In this document: positions 18,174 through 27,549 of the stretch, in pieces
Layout: every line of letters starts with the position of its first letter
Position numbering within the stretch: the stretch's first letter is position 1
Source: Saccharopolyspora flava
Lineage (GTDB): Bacteria > Actinomycetota > Actinomycetes > Mycobacteriales > Pseudonocardiaceae
NCBI RefSeq assembly: GCF_900116135.1
Contig: NZ_FOZX01000002.1
Span: 701,959 to 765,958 of the forward strand
Length of the DNA stretch: 64,000 nt
Direction: 5' to 3'
Program-made: the position numbers and the translations under genes
Notes under the pieces: model-generated
What the model was told of the DNA's origin: nothing
Seen by the model: only the letters and a program-made list of their open reading frames with translations
Databases searched by the model: none

Positions 18174-21100
18174 CTATCGGCAGCCGCAGCCCCGGAGGGC
18201 GTCGGCGAGGGCGTCGAGCGCCGGGCGGGCCGAGGAGGAGCTGGTGCCGTTGGACATCATCGCGAACACCAGCAGCCGGCCGTCCTCGGTGACGACGCTC
18301 CCGGCGAGGCTGTTGGCGCCGTCGAGCGTGCCCGTCTTGGCGCGCACCCAGCCCTGACCGGCGCTGTTCTGGTACCGGTCGGCGAGGCTGCCGCTGCCGC
18401 CCGCGATGGGCATGCCCGGCAGGAGGTCCCGCAGCTTCGCCGAGGCCTCCGGCAGCACGCCGTCCGGCCCGGCCGGGGCGGTCGCCTTCTGCAGCAGCTG
18501 CCCGAGCAGCCGCGGCGTGATCCGGTCGTCCAGCGACAACCCGCTGCCGTCGGCCATCGTGGTGCCGCTGACGTCGAGCCCGTTGCGCTGCAGCACCTCG
18601 CGGACCGCCTGGACGCCGCCGGCGAACGACGGCTCCTTGCCGGTGGCGATGGCGACCTCGCGGGTCAGCGCCTCGGCCAGCACGTTGTCGGAGTGCTGCA
18701 GCACGTTCTCCACCAGCTCCGACACCGGTGCCGACTGCACCTGGCCGAGGACCTGCGCGTTCGCCGGGGCGCTGCCCGGGGCGGCGTTCGCGGCGCCGAG
18801 CCGCTTGGCCAGCTCCTGCCCGGCCTGCAGCGCGGGCGTCTGGGTGCGGGGACTGTAGTCCGTGGTCGGGTCGGCCCGGCCGCCGTCGAGCATCACCGGT
18901 TCCATCGGCGCGTAGAAGCCGGCCGCCACGTCCTCCGGCAACCAGCCGGGCGCCGCCGTCGGACCCCGGTACCTGCTGGTGTCGACCAGCACGGTGTTCA
19001 CCGAACCACCGGAGGCGGCCTTGACCTGCGCGACGAGGTCGTCCAGCTTCGGCGCGCCCCGGTACACCGACTCCCGGTCACCGGACAGCGCCGACAGCGT
19101 CGGGTCGCCGCCGCCGACCAGCACGACGGTGCCCGGCTGACTGCCGCGCACGACCTTCGTCGTCAGCCGCGCGTCGTGGTCGAGGGTGAGCATCGCGGCG
19201 CTCATCGCCAGCAGCTTGCCCGTCGAGGCCGGGGTCAGCGGCTGGTTCGGGTTCTGCTGCCAGAGCACGTCGCCGGTGCGGGCGTCCATGACGACGCCGC
19301 CGAGCGTGCCCAGCGCCGGGTTCGACGCCGGAGCGGCCAGGGCGGCGCTGATCCCCGACGGCGCGGGCGTCGGCGCGTTCCGGCCCAGCGGGGTGATCTT
19401 CGGGTCGAGCCGGACCGGCGCGGGCGGGTCGGCGATCTGCGACTTGCTCAGCAGCGGCGGGATGAGCGCCACGGCCGCGCCCAGCAGCAGGACCACGCCG
19501 ATCGCGATGCCGATCAGCGGCCCGCGACCCTTGCGGCCGGTCCGCGTCCCGTCCTGCTGGGACGGGATGCGCTGCGGCACGGCCCGCGAGTCGACCGGGT
19601 CGGTCGTGTCCTCCGGCTGGTACGGCAGCCCCGCGAAGTCCTCCGGGCTCGCGTAGGCCTGCGGGCGCGGCGGCTGCTGGGCCTGCTGGGCCGGGGGCTG
19701 TTGGGGCGGGGCCTGCGGGGTCTGGGTGTTCGGCGGTGGGGCGGTCGGCGGCGCGAGCCCGGCGGTCGGGTCGGCCTGCGGCACGGCCAGTCCGGCGAAG
19801 TCGGAGGCCGACGCGGTGCGCGGCTCGGCGACGTCGATCCGGTCGATCCACTGGGTCCGCTCGGCCGGTGCCTCGGACGGCGCCTCGCGGAGCTGCTTGA
19901 GGTCGATCCGCGTCGTCTGCTCGGCGGCCGACTCCGGCGGCTCCTCCTTCTTCCCGTCCTTCGCCAGCGCGGCGTCGAGCTCGGCCCGCGAGATCTGCTG
20001 AGTCCGCTCGGCGGACTCCTCCTCCGCCTCCCCGGACCCGCTCTCGTCCCCGGCCCCCGAGTCCTTGCTCTCGGAGTCCGCCTTGGTCTCGGTCCCGGCC
20101 TTGGTCTCGTCCCCGGTCTTGCTCTCGGTCCCGGACTTGGCTTCGGTCCCGGCCTTGGAGTCGCTCTCGGTCTTCGGGTCGGTCTCGGTCTTCGGCTCAT
20201 CGATGACGACCGGCCGCATCACCTGCGTCTGCTCGGCGGGCCACTCCGGCTCCACCCGAGTCCCGGCAGCGGGAGTCTCGTCCTCGTCCGCCTCGGGCTC
20301 CTCCACCTTCCCGGCGGATTCCCCCTCCGCAGCGGATTCCCCCTGCTCAGAGGCCCCCTCATCAGAGGACTCCTCCTCCGCGGACTCGTCGTCCGCCGAG
20401 GACTCACCCCGGTCGGAGGACCCCTGATCCGTGGTGGGAGTGGGGGAAGTTTTCATGAAAACTTCGCCCTCGTCCGAGGACCCCCGGTCCGAGGAGTCCT
20501 CGACGTCCTCAGCGGTCTTCGCGCCCTCAGCGGAAGCCTCCACCGGAGCCTCGGAAGCCGAGGACTCCTCCCCGGAGTCCGTCTCCTCCGAAGCCTTCTC
20601 CTCGGTGGAGCTCTCCTCGGAGACCTGCTCCTCGGTGGTCTTCTCCCCGACCTCGTCGGACTCGGTGGACTCGGTGACCTCGGCGGACTCGGCGGCCTGC
20701 GCGGACGAGTCCTGCTGCTCGTCCTCGGTGCCCTCCTGGGACTTCTCGTCCTGGGACGTCCCTTCCTCGGACTTCTCGTCCTGGGAGGTGTTGTCCGGGG
20801 CGTCGGCGTCTTCCTCCGGGAAAGCGGCCTCCGGTTCCGCGGGCGCGTCCTCGGTAGCGGTCTCGTCCTTCGAGCCGGAGTCCTCCGCCTCGGGCTTCTC
20901 CTCCGCCGAGACCTCGGCGGTCTGCTCGTCCCCGTCGTCGGAACCAGTGTCGCTCGAGTCGGTGTCCTCGGAGCCGGTGTCGTCGGAGTTGGAGTCGGCG
21001 TCGTCGGAAGCCGCGGTCGTCTCGGCCTTGTCCTGGCCCGTCTCGCTGGAAGTCGCGTCCTTCGCCGCTTCCGCGTCCTCGACGGGCTCCTCCGCAGCGG

Positions 21101-21692
21101 CGTCCTGCTCGGCGGCTTCCTGCCGAGGGCCTTCCTGATCTGCGGTTTCCTTCTCGGGCTCCGGCTCGGCGGGGCTCTCGGCCGAGTCCTCCGAACCGGG
21201 TTTGGTGAGCTTCTGCGTCTGGGCGACGGCGCTCTGCACGGCGGACTTCGCGAGCTTCACCGTGCTCTCCGGACGAGAGCCCGACGCCCCGTCCCCGGAC
21301 TTGGCGTCCCCCGACTCGCCGTCGCTCGCCGGGGCGGCGTCGAACAGGCTTCCGGCGACGCGGACCGTGGCGGTGGGGGCGTCGGCGGATGTGGTCTTGG
21401 TCCCAGAATCGGCGGCGGTCGCATCGGAGGATGCCGCGTCGGAGTCGGCCGGAGCGCTCGACCCCGGTTCCGGTTCGGCTTCACCGCTGCCCGCGGAGCC
21501 GGCGCTCGCCGTGGGGTCCGCAGGGTTCACCGAAGGCTGCGCCGGGTCGCTTGCGGGCGGGGTGTTCTCCGACGTCTCAGCAGCTCGTTCCGGGGACGGC
21601 GCAGCGGTGCGCGACCGGTTCCCCTGGTCCGGCGAGGCCGCTTGGACGTCGGTTTCGGACACCTCACCCCGGGTGTTCTGGGGTTCGGGCAC
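18174..21692 (-). CDS. dacB: PBP4-type D-alanyl-D-alanine carboxypeptidase/endopeptidase with a giant acidic N-terminal region
   Basis: Class C penicillin-binding protein that trims or cuts peptidoglycan peptides, 1172 residues, over twice the usual length. Its catalytic domain (about 770-1172) has the three active-site motifs: STGK (about 817, in [13 protein letters not shown]), SDN (about 1000) and KTG (about 1119, in [13 protein letters not shown]). One transmembrane helix (about 723-745, [21 protein letters not shown]) anchors it. Before this lie about 720 cytoplasmic residues dominated by Glu, Asp, Ser, Thr, Ala and Lys, with runs such as [20 protein letters not shown] and pieces like AERTQ(Q/W)I repeated three times. 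GTG 21692 follows GAGGAGGAGCAC, an excellent ribosome site, so the long form seems to be made. The acidic arm has no recognisable domain; a role in binding cytoplasmic or division proteins is speculation. Confidence 0.9.
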   Translation of the reverse strand: MPEPQNTRGEVSETDVQAASPDQGNRSRTAAPSPERAAETSENTPPASDPAQPSVNPADPTASAGSAGSGEAEPEPGSSAPADSDAASSDATAADSGTKTTSADAPTATVRVAGSLFDAAPASDGESGDAKSGDGASGSRPESTVKLAKSAVQSAVAQTQKLTKPGSEDSAESPAEPEPEKETADQEGPRQEAAEQDAAAEEPVEDAEAAKDATSSETGQDKAETTAASDDADSNSDDTGSEDTDSSDTGSDDGDEQTAEVSAEEKPEAEDSGSKDETATEDAPAEPEAAFPEEDADAPDNTSQDEKSEEGTSQDEKSQEGTEDEQQDSSAQAAESAEVTESTESDEVGEKTTEEQVSEESSTEEKASEETDSGEESSASEAPVEASAEGAKTAEDVEDSSDRGSSDEGEVFMKTSPTPTTDQGSSDRGESSADDESAEEESSDEGASEQGESAAEGESAGKVEEPEADEDETPAAGTRVEPEWPAEQTQVMRPVVIDEPKTETDPKTESDSKAGTEAKSGTESKTGDETKAGTETKADSESKDSGAGDESGSGEAEEESAERTQQISRAELDAALAKDGKKEEPPESAAEQTTRIDLKQLREAPSEAPAERTQWIDRIDVAEPRTASASDFAGLAVPQADPTAGLAPPTAPPPNTQTPQAPPQQPPAQQAQQPPRPQAYASPEDFAGLPYQPEDTTDPVDSRAVPQRIPSQQDGTRTGRKGRGPLIGIAIGVVLLLGAAVALIPPLLSKSQIADPPAPVRLDPKITPLGRNAPTPAPSGISAALAAPASNPALGTLGGVVMDARTGDVLWQQNPNQPLTPASTGKLLAMSAAMLTLDHDARLTTKVVRGSQPGTVVLVGGGDPTLSALSGDRESVYRGAPKLDDLVAQVKAASGGSVNTVLVDTSRYRGPTAAPGWLPEDVAAGFYAPMEPVMLDGGRADPTTDYSPRTQTPALQAGQELAKRLGAANAAPGSAPANAQVLGQVQSAPVSELVENVLQHSDNVLAEALTREVAIATGKEPSFAGGVQAVREVLQRNGLDVSGTTMADGSGLSLDDRITPRLLGQLLQKATAPAGPDGVLPEASAKLRDLLPGMPIAGGSGSLADRYQNSAGQGWVRAKTGTLDGANSLAGSVVTEDGRLLVFAMMSNGTSSSSARPALDALADALRGCGCR
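20446..20465. repeat. TTTTCATGAAAA palindrome inside dacB coding sequence
   Basis: A perfect 20-bp palindrome with the core AGTTTTCATGAAAACT lies within the acidic region of dacB and encodes the residues EVFMKTS near position 412, which break the acidic pattern. The same core occurs three times as intergenic hairpins at 38092-38258, so this looks like an inserted repeat element that kept the reading frame. Confidence 0.75.
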
Positions 21693-21838
21693 GTGCTCCT
21701 CCTCGACTGGAGGTCAGACTGCCAGATTGCGAGCTCTCGCACTGCGGTGGGGCCTGGGACCCGAGCGTGGTCCACACTAGACGTGGTCGCGCGCGCGAGC
21801 GTGCGGTTGCATCCGACGCAAGACGAGTGAGGAACCGC

Positions 21839-22327
21839 GTGGACTTCGACGTCACGATCGAGATCCCCAAGGGGAACCGGAACAAGTACGAGGTGGACCA
21901 CGAGACGGGTCGTATCCGTCTCGACCGGACGTTGTTCACCGCCACGCAGTACCCGGCCGACTACGGGTTCGTCGACGACACCCTGGGTGAGGACGGCGAC
22001 CCGTTGGACGCGCTGGTGCTGGTCCAGGAGCCGACCTTCCCGGGTTGCCTGATCAAGTCGCGCGCCATCGGCATGTTCCGCATGCGCGACGAGAAGGGCG
22101 GCGACGACAAGGTCATCTGCGTGCCCTCGGACGACCCGCGCCAGGAGCACCTGCGGGACATCCACCACCTCTCCGAGTTCTACAGGCTGGAGATCCAGCA
22201 CTTCTTCGAGGTGTACAAGGACCTGGAGCCGGGCAAGAGCGTGGAGGGCGCCACGTGGGTCGGCCGCGCCGAGGCAGAGGCCGAGATCAAGAAGTCGTAC
22301 GAGCGCGCCAAGGAAGCGGGCCACTGA
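21839..22327 (+). CDS. ppa: Inorganic pyrophosphatase, family I
   Basis: Soluble Mg-dependent enzyme that hydrolyses pyrophosphate and drives biosynthesis. The 162-residue protein starts [20 protein letters not shown] and contains the signature [10 protein letters not shown] with the metal-binding aspartates, [18 protein letters not shown] and VCVPSDDP-like [16 protein letters not shown] 21839 is preceded by GTGAGGA. It is divergent from dacB with a 146-base shared promoter region and ends in a clear terminator. A membrane pyrophosphatase (hppA) is also encoded at 44199-46574. Confidence 0.97.
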   Translation: MDFDVTIEIPKGNRNKYEVDHETGRIRLDRTLFTATQYPADYGFVDDTLGEDGDPLDALVLVQEPTFPGCLIKSRAIGMFRMRDEKGGDDKVICVPSDDPRQEHLRDIHHLSEFYRLEIQHFFEVYKDLEPGKSVEGATWVGRAEAEAEIKKSYERAKEAGH

Positions 22328-22349
22328 CGCCCCTCCTAGGCCACATCGG

Positions 22350-22383
22350 AAGACCCTCCTCGCGGATGCGTGGAGGGTCTTTT
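22350..22383 (+). terminator. Rho-independent terminator of ppa
   Basis: A perfect 10-bp stem (22350-22359 AAGACCCTCC with 22372-22381) and a 12-nt loop, ending in a T-run. It begins 22 bases after the ppa stop. Confidence 0.9.
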
Positions 22384-22479
22384 CGTGTCCCGGGACTTCT
22401 CCCCGGTCGAGTTCTCCACAGTTGTGGATGGATTTCCCCAGGCCTGTGGACAACTGGGGACAACCTTGTGGACGAACGC

Positions 22480-22740
22480 TCACCGGTACCGCATCTTCCC
22501 AGGTCGGGGCACTCTCCCCAGGGGTGATCCATCGGTCCGGCGGAGCACCACCATGGGCTTGTCAGACGCGTGTTTTCCACAGCCTCGGACGTAGGGCCGC
22601 TGCGTCCGAGGCTGGTAGAACCAGCTCATCTCGACCTTCGCGCGAGCCACCGATCGCCTCCGCACCACGTGCCGCCGGAGCCACCGCGCCATCCCCACGA
22701 CCGCGGCTCCCGCCGCCGCGGCCAGCATCAACCACGCCAT
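22480..22740 (-). CDS. Small single-pass membrane protein of unknown function
   Basis: An 86-residue frame starts at ATG 22740 right after GGAGGAAGGAGCGAG, a very strong ribosome site. It has one N-terminal hydrophobic helix (MAWLMLAAAAGAAVVGMARW) followed by a strongly basic segment (LRRHVVRRRSVARAKVEM) and a polar C-terminus with WFYQPRTQRPYVRGCGK. The basic flank predicts a cytoplasmic C-terminus. I do not recognise a family. It points toward the ppa terminator. Ribosome site and a sensible topology support it; lack of known homologues keeps confidence moderate. Confidence 0.55.
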   Translation of the reverse strand: MAWLMLAAAAGAAVVGMARWLRRHVVRRRSVARAKVEMSWFYQPRTQRPYVRGCGKHASDKPMVVLRRTDGSPLGRVPRPGKMRYR

Positions 22741-22894
22741 CTCGCTCCTTCCTCCGCGGTGTAGGGATGCCCCGGGTCCAAGATCATGACGACCTCGCGG
22801 GCGGAGATCACCCTGATGGCCCAAATTCAACACCCGTTGAGCCGATCGCCGCGGCGGAGTTACCGTCGAGACGACGCACGAGGAGGTGGTCGTC

Positions 22895-23997
22895 GTGCCG
22901 GTGCTGCGAACCGAGCGGGTCCTGGGGCTCGACGAGGTCGACGCGGCGATGGGCGAGCTGGTCGGCGGGAAGGCCGCCAACCTCGGCGAGCTGCTCGCCG
23001 CCGGCTTTCGCTGCGGAATCTCGCGCGCGCCCGCGAGGAGGCGTTCCGCCGGGTCGACGAGCTCCGGGCCGATCTCGCCGCCCGCTACCGGGACCGGGAC
23101 CTGCCGCCCGAGGTCCTGCTCGGGTTCGACGAGTTCCTGGCGCGGCACGGGCATCGCACCGCCGCCGAGATCGACGCGGGCGTGCCGCGCTGGTCCGAGA
23201 ACCCCGAGCCGGTCCTGGCGCTGGCGGAGAACTACGCCCGCACCGGCTCGGCCGGACACGACGCCCTCCAGCGCTTCCGCGCGGCGGCCGACGAGGCCGA
23301 GGTGAAGGCCGCCGAGATCGTGGCCCGGCAACCGAGCCCGCCGCGCGCCCGCGTCACGGCCTGGCTGCTGGACCGGGTCCGGGGACTGATCGGGATGCGG
23401 GAGCTGCCGAAGTGCTGCGCCGTCCTCGGCATCGCCGCCGCCCGCAAGCACGTTCGCGCGATCGGATTCGAACTGGCCGGTGCGGGTTGGGTTTCCGATC
23501 CGGACGACGTGTTCTTCCTGAACTACGAGGAGCTCTCGGACGTCCTCGACGGCGTCGACCACCGCGACCTCATCGCGGCCCGCCGGGAGACCCGCGCCCG
23601 GGAGCTCCGCCGCAAGCACCTGCCGCGGCTCCTGCTCTCCGACGGCACGGAACCGGAAACCCTTCTCCCCCAGCAGAACTCGGCGAACACGCTGCGCGGC
23701 ACCTCGGCCTCACCGGGCACGGTCACCGGCACCGCCCGGGTGATCCACGACCCCGCGCACGCACGCCTCAACCCGGGCGAGATCCTCGTCGCCCCCTCCA
23801 CCGACCCGGGCTGGACCCCGCTGTTCCTCACCGCCGCAGGCCTGGTCATGGAGATGGGCGGTCCGAACTCCCACGGCGCCACGGTCGCCCGCGAGCACGG
23901 AATCCCCGCCGTCGTGGGCGTCCCCCACGCCACCACCGCCATCCCCGACCACCACACCATCACCCTCCACGCCTCCACCGGCACCATCGACCTCTGA
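22895..23997 (+). pseudogene. Decayed PEP-utilising enzyme (PEP synthase/rifamycin phosphotransferase-like)
   Basis: The 5' part (GTG 22895 after GAGGAGG) reads GLDEVDAAMGELVGGKAANLGELLAAGF, the start of the ATP-grasp domain of PEP synthase-like enzymes. At about 23010-23020 the homology jumps: most of the ATP-grasp domain is missing and the rest continues in another frame (NLARAREEAFRRVDEL, then FDEFLARHGHRTAAEIDAGVPRW). The C-terminal swivelling domain is intact, with the catalytic His in GGPNSHGATVAREHGIPAV and the GTVTGTARVI motif. So an internal deletion with frameshift has removed nucleotide binding, and the gene should be inactive. The intact relatives phosphorylate rifamycins or make PEP; which one this was cannot be told. 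The 3' remnant may still be translated in part. Confidence 0.8.
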
Positions 23998-24008
23998 GGG
24001 ACCCCGGA

Positions 24009-24080
24009 TCGAAAACTCCGGTTTTCATCGCGTCGAAAACCCCGGTTTTCGCGCGACGAATGTTGCGGTTTTTGACGTGG
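24009..24080. repeat. Three phased 24-bp repeats (second cluster)
   Basis: Units of 24 bases start at 24009, 24033 and 24057. The first two share TCGAAAAC, CCGGTTTTC and CGCG; the third ends like the last unit of the 10351 cluster (CGAAT...GCRG.TTTTGAC). The second unit matches the 10375 unit at about 16 of 24 positions by hand alignment. It lies just past the pseudogene, between it and the convergent secreted-protein gene. Confidence 0.75.
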
Positions 24081-24111
24081 AGTGGGGTGCGGGAGGGGCG
24101 GAGACGCGAAA

Positions 24112-24145
24112 AGGGCGGTGCGCGACGGGAAACGCGCACCGCCCT
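24112..24145. terminator. Strong hairpin between convergent genes
   Basis: A perfect 13-bp stem (AGGGCGGTGCGCG at 24112-24124 with 24133-24145) closes an 8-nt loop. It lies about 140 bases downstream of the secreted GKSG-repeat gene on the minus strand and may serve as its terminator; an A-run on the plus strand left side (T-run on the minus strand) supports the minus direction. The bases 24146-24283 hold nothing else I recognise. Confidence 0.65.
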
Positions 24146-24283
24146 CTGCGATCTCAGCCTCGCCGGGAGGGGCTGGGCGAGGACTGGATGCCGTCGTGAC
24201 GGGGGCCGATCACCCGGATCGTCCGGCGGGGAAGGGGATGCGCCGGGACGACGCGCGGGTGGGCGGGTCGTTGTTGGGGGATG

Positions 24284-25171
24284 TCAGTTGCCGAGCTGGG
24301 TGGCGCTGCCGAGCGGGCCGTGCGAGACGACGTCGTTGACCTTGTCCAGCGGGGAACCGGCCTTGCCGGTCAGGCCCTGGACCTGGTCGACGACGGGCAG
24401 ACCGCCGGCGAGACCGCCGACCGGGTCGCCGGACTTGCCGGTGGGCAGCGCGTTCCCGCCGACCTGGGTGTTGTTCTCCAGCACGTTGCTCACGGTGTCG
24501 CCCACGATGTTGGTGGGCAGCTGGCCCGGCTTGGTCTGGGGCGCGCTCTGGGTCACGTGGTCCAGGGTGCCGGTGAGGCTGGTGGGCAGGGCGTCGGTCG
24601 CGCCGCTCTTGCCGACGGGCAGACCGCCGGGCGCGACACCGCCGATGAGGTCGGTGACGGGCTTGAGGACCTCACCGCCGGGGAGGCCGCTCTTGCCGAC
24701 GGGCAGCGAGTCCGCGACGGGCAGACCACCGGCGACGTCGCTGACCGGGCCGAGGGCGTCGAGGCCCGGCAGGCCGCTCTTGCCCGCGGGCAGGGTCGAA
24801 CCGGCCGGGAGCGGCAGCTCGTCGAGCGCGGAGGCCGGGTCGAGGTTGTGGGTGTGGCCGGTGCTGGCGTCCTGGACGGCGTCGACGACCGGCTTGATCA
24901 GGCCCGCGGCGGGCGTGCCGCCGACGACCTGGCTGACCGGGTCGCCGGAGCGGCCGGTGAGCTGCTGGTCGAGCGGAACCACGTCACCGACGGTCTTCTG
25001 GGCCGATGCGAGGGTCCCGGCGGCGTGGAACACGGTGTTGGCAACGCCGTTGTCGGTGGGCAGCGATGCCGGCAGCTGCGGGGTCTCGGCAGCTGTGGCC
25101 GTGGCCGCGAAGCCGACGGCGCCGGCGCCACCGACCAGTACGGCGGCCGCCGCGGTAAAGGTGCGCTTCAT
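24284..25171 (-). CDS. Secreted protein with LPxGKSGxP repeats
   Basis: 295 residues with a clear Sec signal peptide (MKRTFTAAAAVLVGGAGAVGFAATATAAE). The mature part is built of about six spaced repeats centred on L-P-x-G-K/R-S-G, such as LPTGKSGDPVGG, LPVGKSGLPGGE and LTGRSGDPVSQ, joined by segments like DQVQGLTG and PVTDLIGGVAPGG. There are no cysteines and few aromatic residues. The repeat resembles a P-loop by chance, but the surrounding sequence is not that of an ATPase. ATG 25171 follows GAGAGGAGC. Likely a cell-surface or spore/aerial-hypha coat component; function unknown. Confidence 0.8.
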   Translation of the reverse strand: MKRTFTAAAAVLVGGAGAVGFAATATAAETPQLPASLPTDNGVANTVFHAAGTLASAQKTVGDVVPLDQQLTGRSGDPVSQVVGGTPAAGLIKPVVDAVQDASTGHTHNLDPASALDELPLPAGSTLPAGKSGLPGLDALGPVSDVAGGLPVADSLPVGKSGLPGGEVLKPVTDLIGGVAPGGLPVGKSGATDALPTSLTGTLDHVTQSAPQTKPGQLPTNIVGDTVSNVLENNTQVGGNALPTGKSGDPVGGLAGGLPVVDQVQGLTGKAGSPLDKVNDVVSHGPLGSATQLGN

Positions 25172-25336
25172 CGCAATGCTCCTCTCTGCACAGGCCGAGT
25201 CCTGTGCGCCCGGCGGAGATTACGGAAGAAACACCTGCCACTATTCAGCGATCACTTAAGAAGGAAATATCAACAACGCGTGATCACCACGCGCGGACCT
25301 TCCTTCACTATCGAGGGAAGGTCCCACCGGACTTGA

Positions 25337-26167
25337 TTACTGCATGAGCCCGTCATTGACTGCCGACGGCAACCGCCGGGCGCGTTCGGCGCGCAACGCC
25401 TCGACCGCTTCGGCGAATTCGGCGTAGGCCTCGCGCTCGGAACCGAATCGGCGGTAGCGGCCGACGCGCAGTTCCACCGCCTCGTACTCGCGCTCCAGCG
25501 CGTCGGCGGTCTCCTGCCAGGAGGCGCTGCGGTCGCGGTGCTTGGCGTAGCCCGCGTACGCCGCGGCGACGGCCACCAGCAGGCTCAGCACGATGGCGAC
25601 CCAGCGGATCTCCGGCACGGAGGCCGCGGTCGCCGTCGCGGTGGCGGCGATGATCGAGCCGCCGATCACCACGGTCTGCAGCGCGCTGTCCTTCCAGCGG
25701 TCGCCGCGCGCCTCGTGGCGGTAGCGCTCGATGAGCTCCGGCAGCTGCGCCCGGTAGCGCTTGTGCGCGTCGAGCAGGTCGCCGGTCCCCAGTTCGTCCA
25801 TCAGCTGTTCGCGGTGCGCACCTTCGAGTGCGCGCAGGTCGGTGTCCACCGCGCGAACCCTAAAGTGCTGGCGGTACACGTACACCGCCGCCACGCCCGC
25901 CGAGGTCGCGGCGACGAAGAACGCCACCGCCGCGGGCACCACCGAGGCCGATAACGCCAGCAGCGTGACCCCCACCGCCGCCAGCACCAGGTTCCCCGGG
26001 ACGGCCCACGCGAGCAGCAGCCGCTGCACGATGCGCTCCCGGTAGAGCTCCTCGGAGCGCTGCGCGATGCGGCGCTCCCAGTCCCCCTGGTGGAGGCCGT
26101 CCCCCTGCTGGCGGTCCTCGGCGAGCACCCCACCGCCGACGATCCCGGCCGTTTCCACTCGCTCCAT
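25337..26167 (-). CDS. DUF4231 (SLATT-superfamily-like) four-helix membrane protein
   Basis: 276 residues in two transmembrane hairpins: helices at about 50-70, 78-97, 162-182 and 186-206, joined by a helical cytoplasmic linker. The C-terminal signature QETADALEREYEAVELRVGRYRRF matches DUF4231. Families of this topology (SLATT) have been proposed as pore-forming effectors in nucleotide-signal conflict systems; no partner enzyme is adjacent here. ATG 26167 follows GGAAGG; an upstream extension lacks support. The closest relative in the window is the protein at 30185-31075. Upstream bases 26168-26489 hold only a small hairpin and presumably the promoter. Confidence 0.8.
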   Translation of the reverse strand: MERVETAGIVGGGVLAEDRQQGDGLHQGDWERRIAQRSEELYRERIVQRLLLAWAVPGNLVLAAVGVTLLALSASVVPAAVAFFVAATSAGVAAVYVYRQHFRVRAVDTDLRALEGAHREQLMDELGTGDLLDAHKRYRAQLPELIERYRHEARGDRWKDSALQTVVIGGSIIAATATATAASVPEIRWVAIVLSLLVAVAAAYAGYAKHRDRSASWQETADALEREYEAVELRVGRYRRFGSEREAYAEFAEAVEALRAERARRLPSAVNDGLMQ

Positions 26168-26489
26168 CACATGTCCTTCCAGCGCGTTAGTGCGATCGAA
26201 GTGTCTCCCGGAGTTCCACGACAATCGGCCAGGAGGGTGACTCTCGACTAGGCCTAAAGGTCCACTCTCGGCTGCGCCGAGTGATCACCGCTGGACTCGA
26301 ATGCCGCGAACCCCGCAATACCCGGCAGTGATAACAGTGAGTGGCGCGATGCCGGGGAGTGCTGCGCGGTTCCGGGTTCCGACACTGTGGCAGCGCCGCC
26401 GGATCGCCGCTCAACCGGGTGGGCCGAACGGCGTTCCGGCGGCGCCGGTGCGCTGGATCTTTCGTGAGCTGTGCGAACCGGACCGGTTC

Positions 26490-27095
26490 CTATTGCGAAC
26501 CCTGCTCGGGCCAGTCGGTCAGCATCCGCGAATCCCCGTAGAAGGAAACGGGATCGACCGGCTCGCCCTTGATCTCGATCTGGAAGTGCAGGTGCGGTCC
26601 GGTGGATTGGCCGCGATTGCCCATCGCGGCGATGAGATCACCTGATTGGACCTTCTGGCCCACTTCCACGTAGGCCGAATCGATGTGGCCGTAGGTGGAA
26701 ACCGTGTCGTTGGGGTGCTGGATTCGGATCCACAGCCCGTACCCGCTGGCCGGGCCGGAATCGATGACGGTGCCCGCCGAGGCGGCGCGGATGGGCGTGC
26801 CGATGTCGTTGGCGATGTCGACGCCCTTGTGCATCTCGCCCCACCGCATCTCGAAACCGCTGCTGATCACGCCGCGCGTCGGCGCGACCCAGGGCGCGGG
26901 GCGGGGAGCTGGTGGTCCGGATTCGATCGGGGGAATCGCGGTGGCGTGCGCGATGGTCCGCACGGCTGGGATATTCCGTTCAGGGTGGGCATCCTGCACA
27001 GCAGCGGAAGCGGCGGTGATTCCTCCGGCGCAGAGTCCGGCGCTGAGCAGGATTCCGAGGACCTCATTGATGACGGGTCTTTCTCGCAATGCCAT
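26490..27095 (-). CDS. Secreted M23-family metallopeptidase
   Basis: 201 residues, with an N-terminal hydrophobic segment (about 10-30) acting as signal peptide or anchor. The peptidase M23/LytM domain covers about 70-195, with the zinc ligands in HKGVDIAN (His and Asp) and HLHFQIE (HxH), plus the GYGLWIRIQHPN strand. Such enzymes cut peptide cross-links of peptidoglycan; substrates here are unknown. ATG 27095 has GGAGCGAAG nearby. No extra domains such as LysM or SH3 are present, so it is a compact member. Confidence 0.9.
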   Translation of the reverse strand: MALRERPVINEVLGILLSAGLCAGGITAASAAVQDAHPERNIPAVRTIAHATAIPPIESGPPAPRPAPWVAPTRGVISSGFEMRWGEMHKGVDIANDIGTPIRAASAGTVIDSGPASGYGLWIRIQHPNDTVSTYGHIDSAYVEVGQKVQSGDLIAAMGNRGQSTGPHLHFQIEIKGEPVDPVSFYGDSRMLTDWPEQGSQ

Positions 27096-27549
27096 TGTGC
27101 TTCGCTCCTGGCACCCCGGCGCGTTTCACGCCGCGGCTCGGTGAATTCCGGTGGCATACGCCGGACGATTCGTTTTCCGGCGTCGGGGCAGCCCGGACAA
27201 GATTGGAGCCGAGTTCGTCGCGGCGTGCATTTCCGCATTCGCCGGGCGCTTTCCCGACTTGTGCTCTTCACCGTCGGCTGGATCGGTGCGCGAATCCACC
27301 ACAGGAATCACATCGACCACTGAGCGTCCACTGTGGTCGCACTCGCAGGTGCACGATCCGGGACCGGTCCCGCACGGTCCGGGGAGGTGGCACGGAGGGT
27401 GCATGGGAGTGAAGGAGTTTCCGGTTAGCGGCCCGGAACCCCAGACCACCCGACCGAGAGTCACCCGATCAGGTCAAAACCGATGGCCTTCCCGGCGCGT
27501 CGGCGCGTTCCTAGGCTGACGAACACGGCTCAGAGGGAGGGCGCGACGG
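27096..27549. other. Divergent intergenic region
   Basis: 454 bases between the M23 gene (leftward) and the PLP enzyme gene (rightward). I see no supported gene. A 12-bp palindrome GGGACCGGTCCC lies at 27360-27371, and GAGGGAGGG before 27550 is the ribosome site of the next gene. Promoters for both neighbours are expected but not clear. Confidence 0.5.

Noticed and set aside
17019-21830. Very long plus-strand open frame opposite dacB and its neighbours
   Set aside because: It is a by-product of high third-base G+C and the acidic-repeat composition of dacB; dacB has a good ribosome site, export topology and catalytic motifs, while the antisense frame has no ribosome site and only low-complexity Arg/Gly/Leu sequence.
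24284-25171. ATP/GTP-binding protein because of repeated GKSG
   Set aside because: The motif lies in an exported protein, lacks the strand-loop-helix setting of a P-loop, and occurs in about six equivalent repeats.
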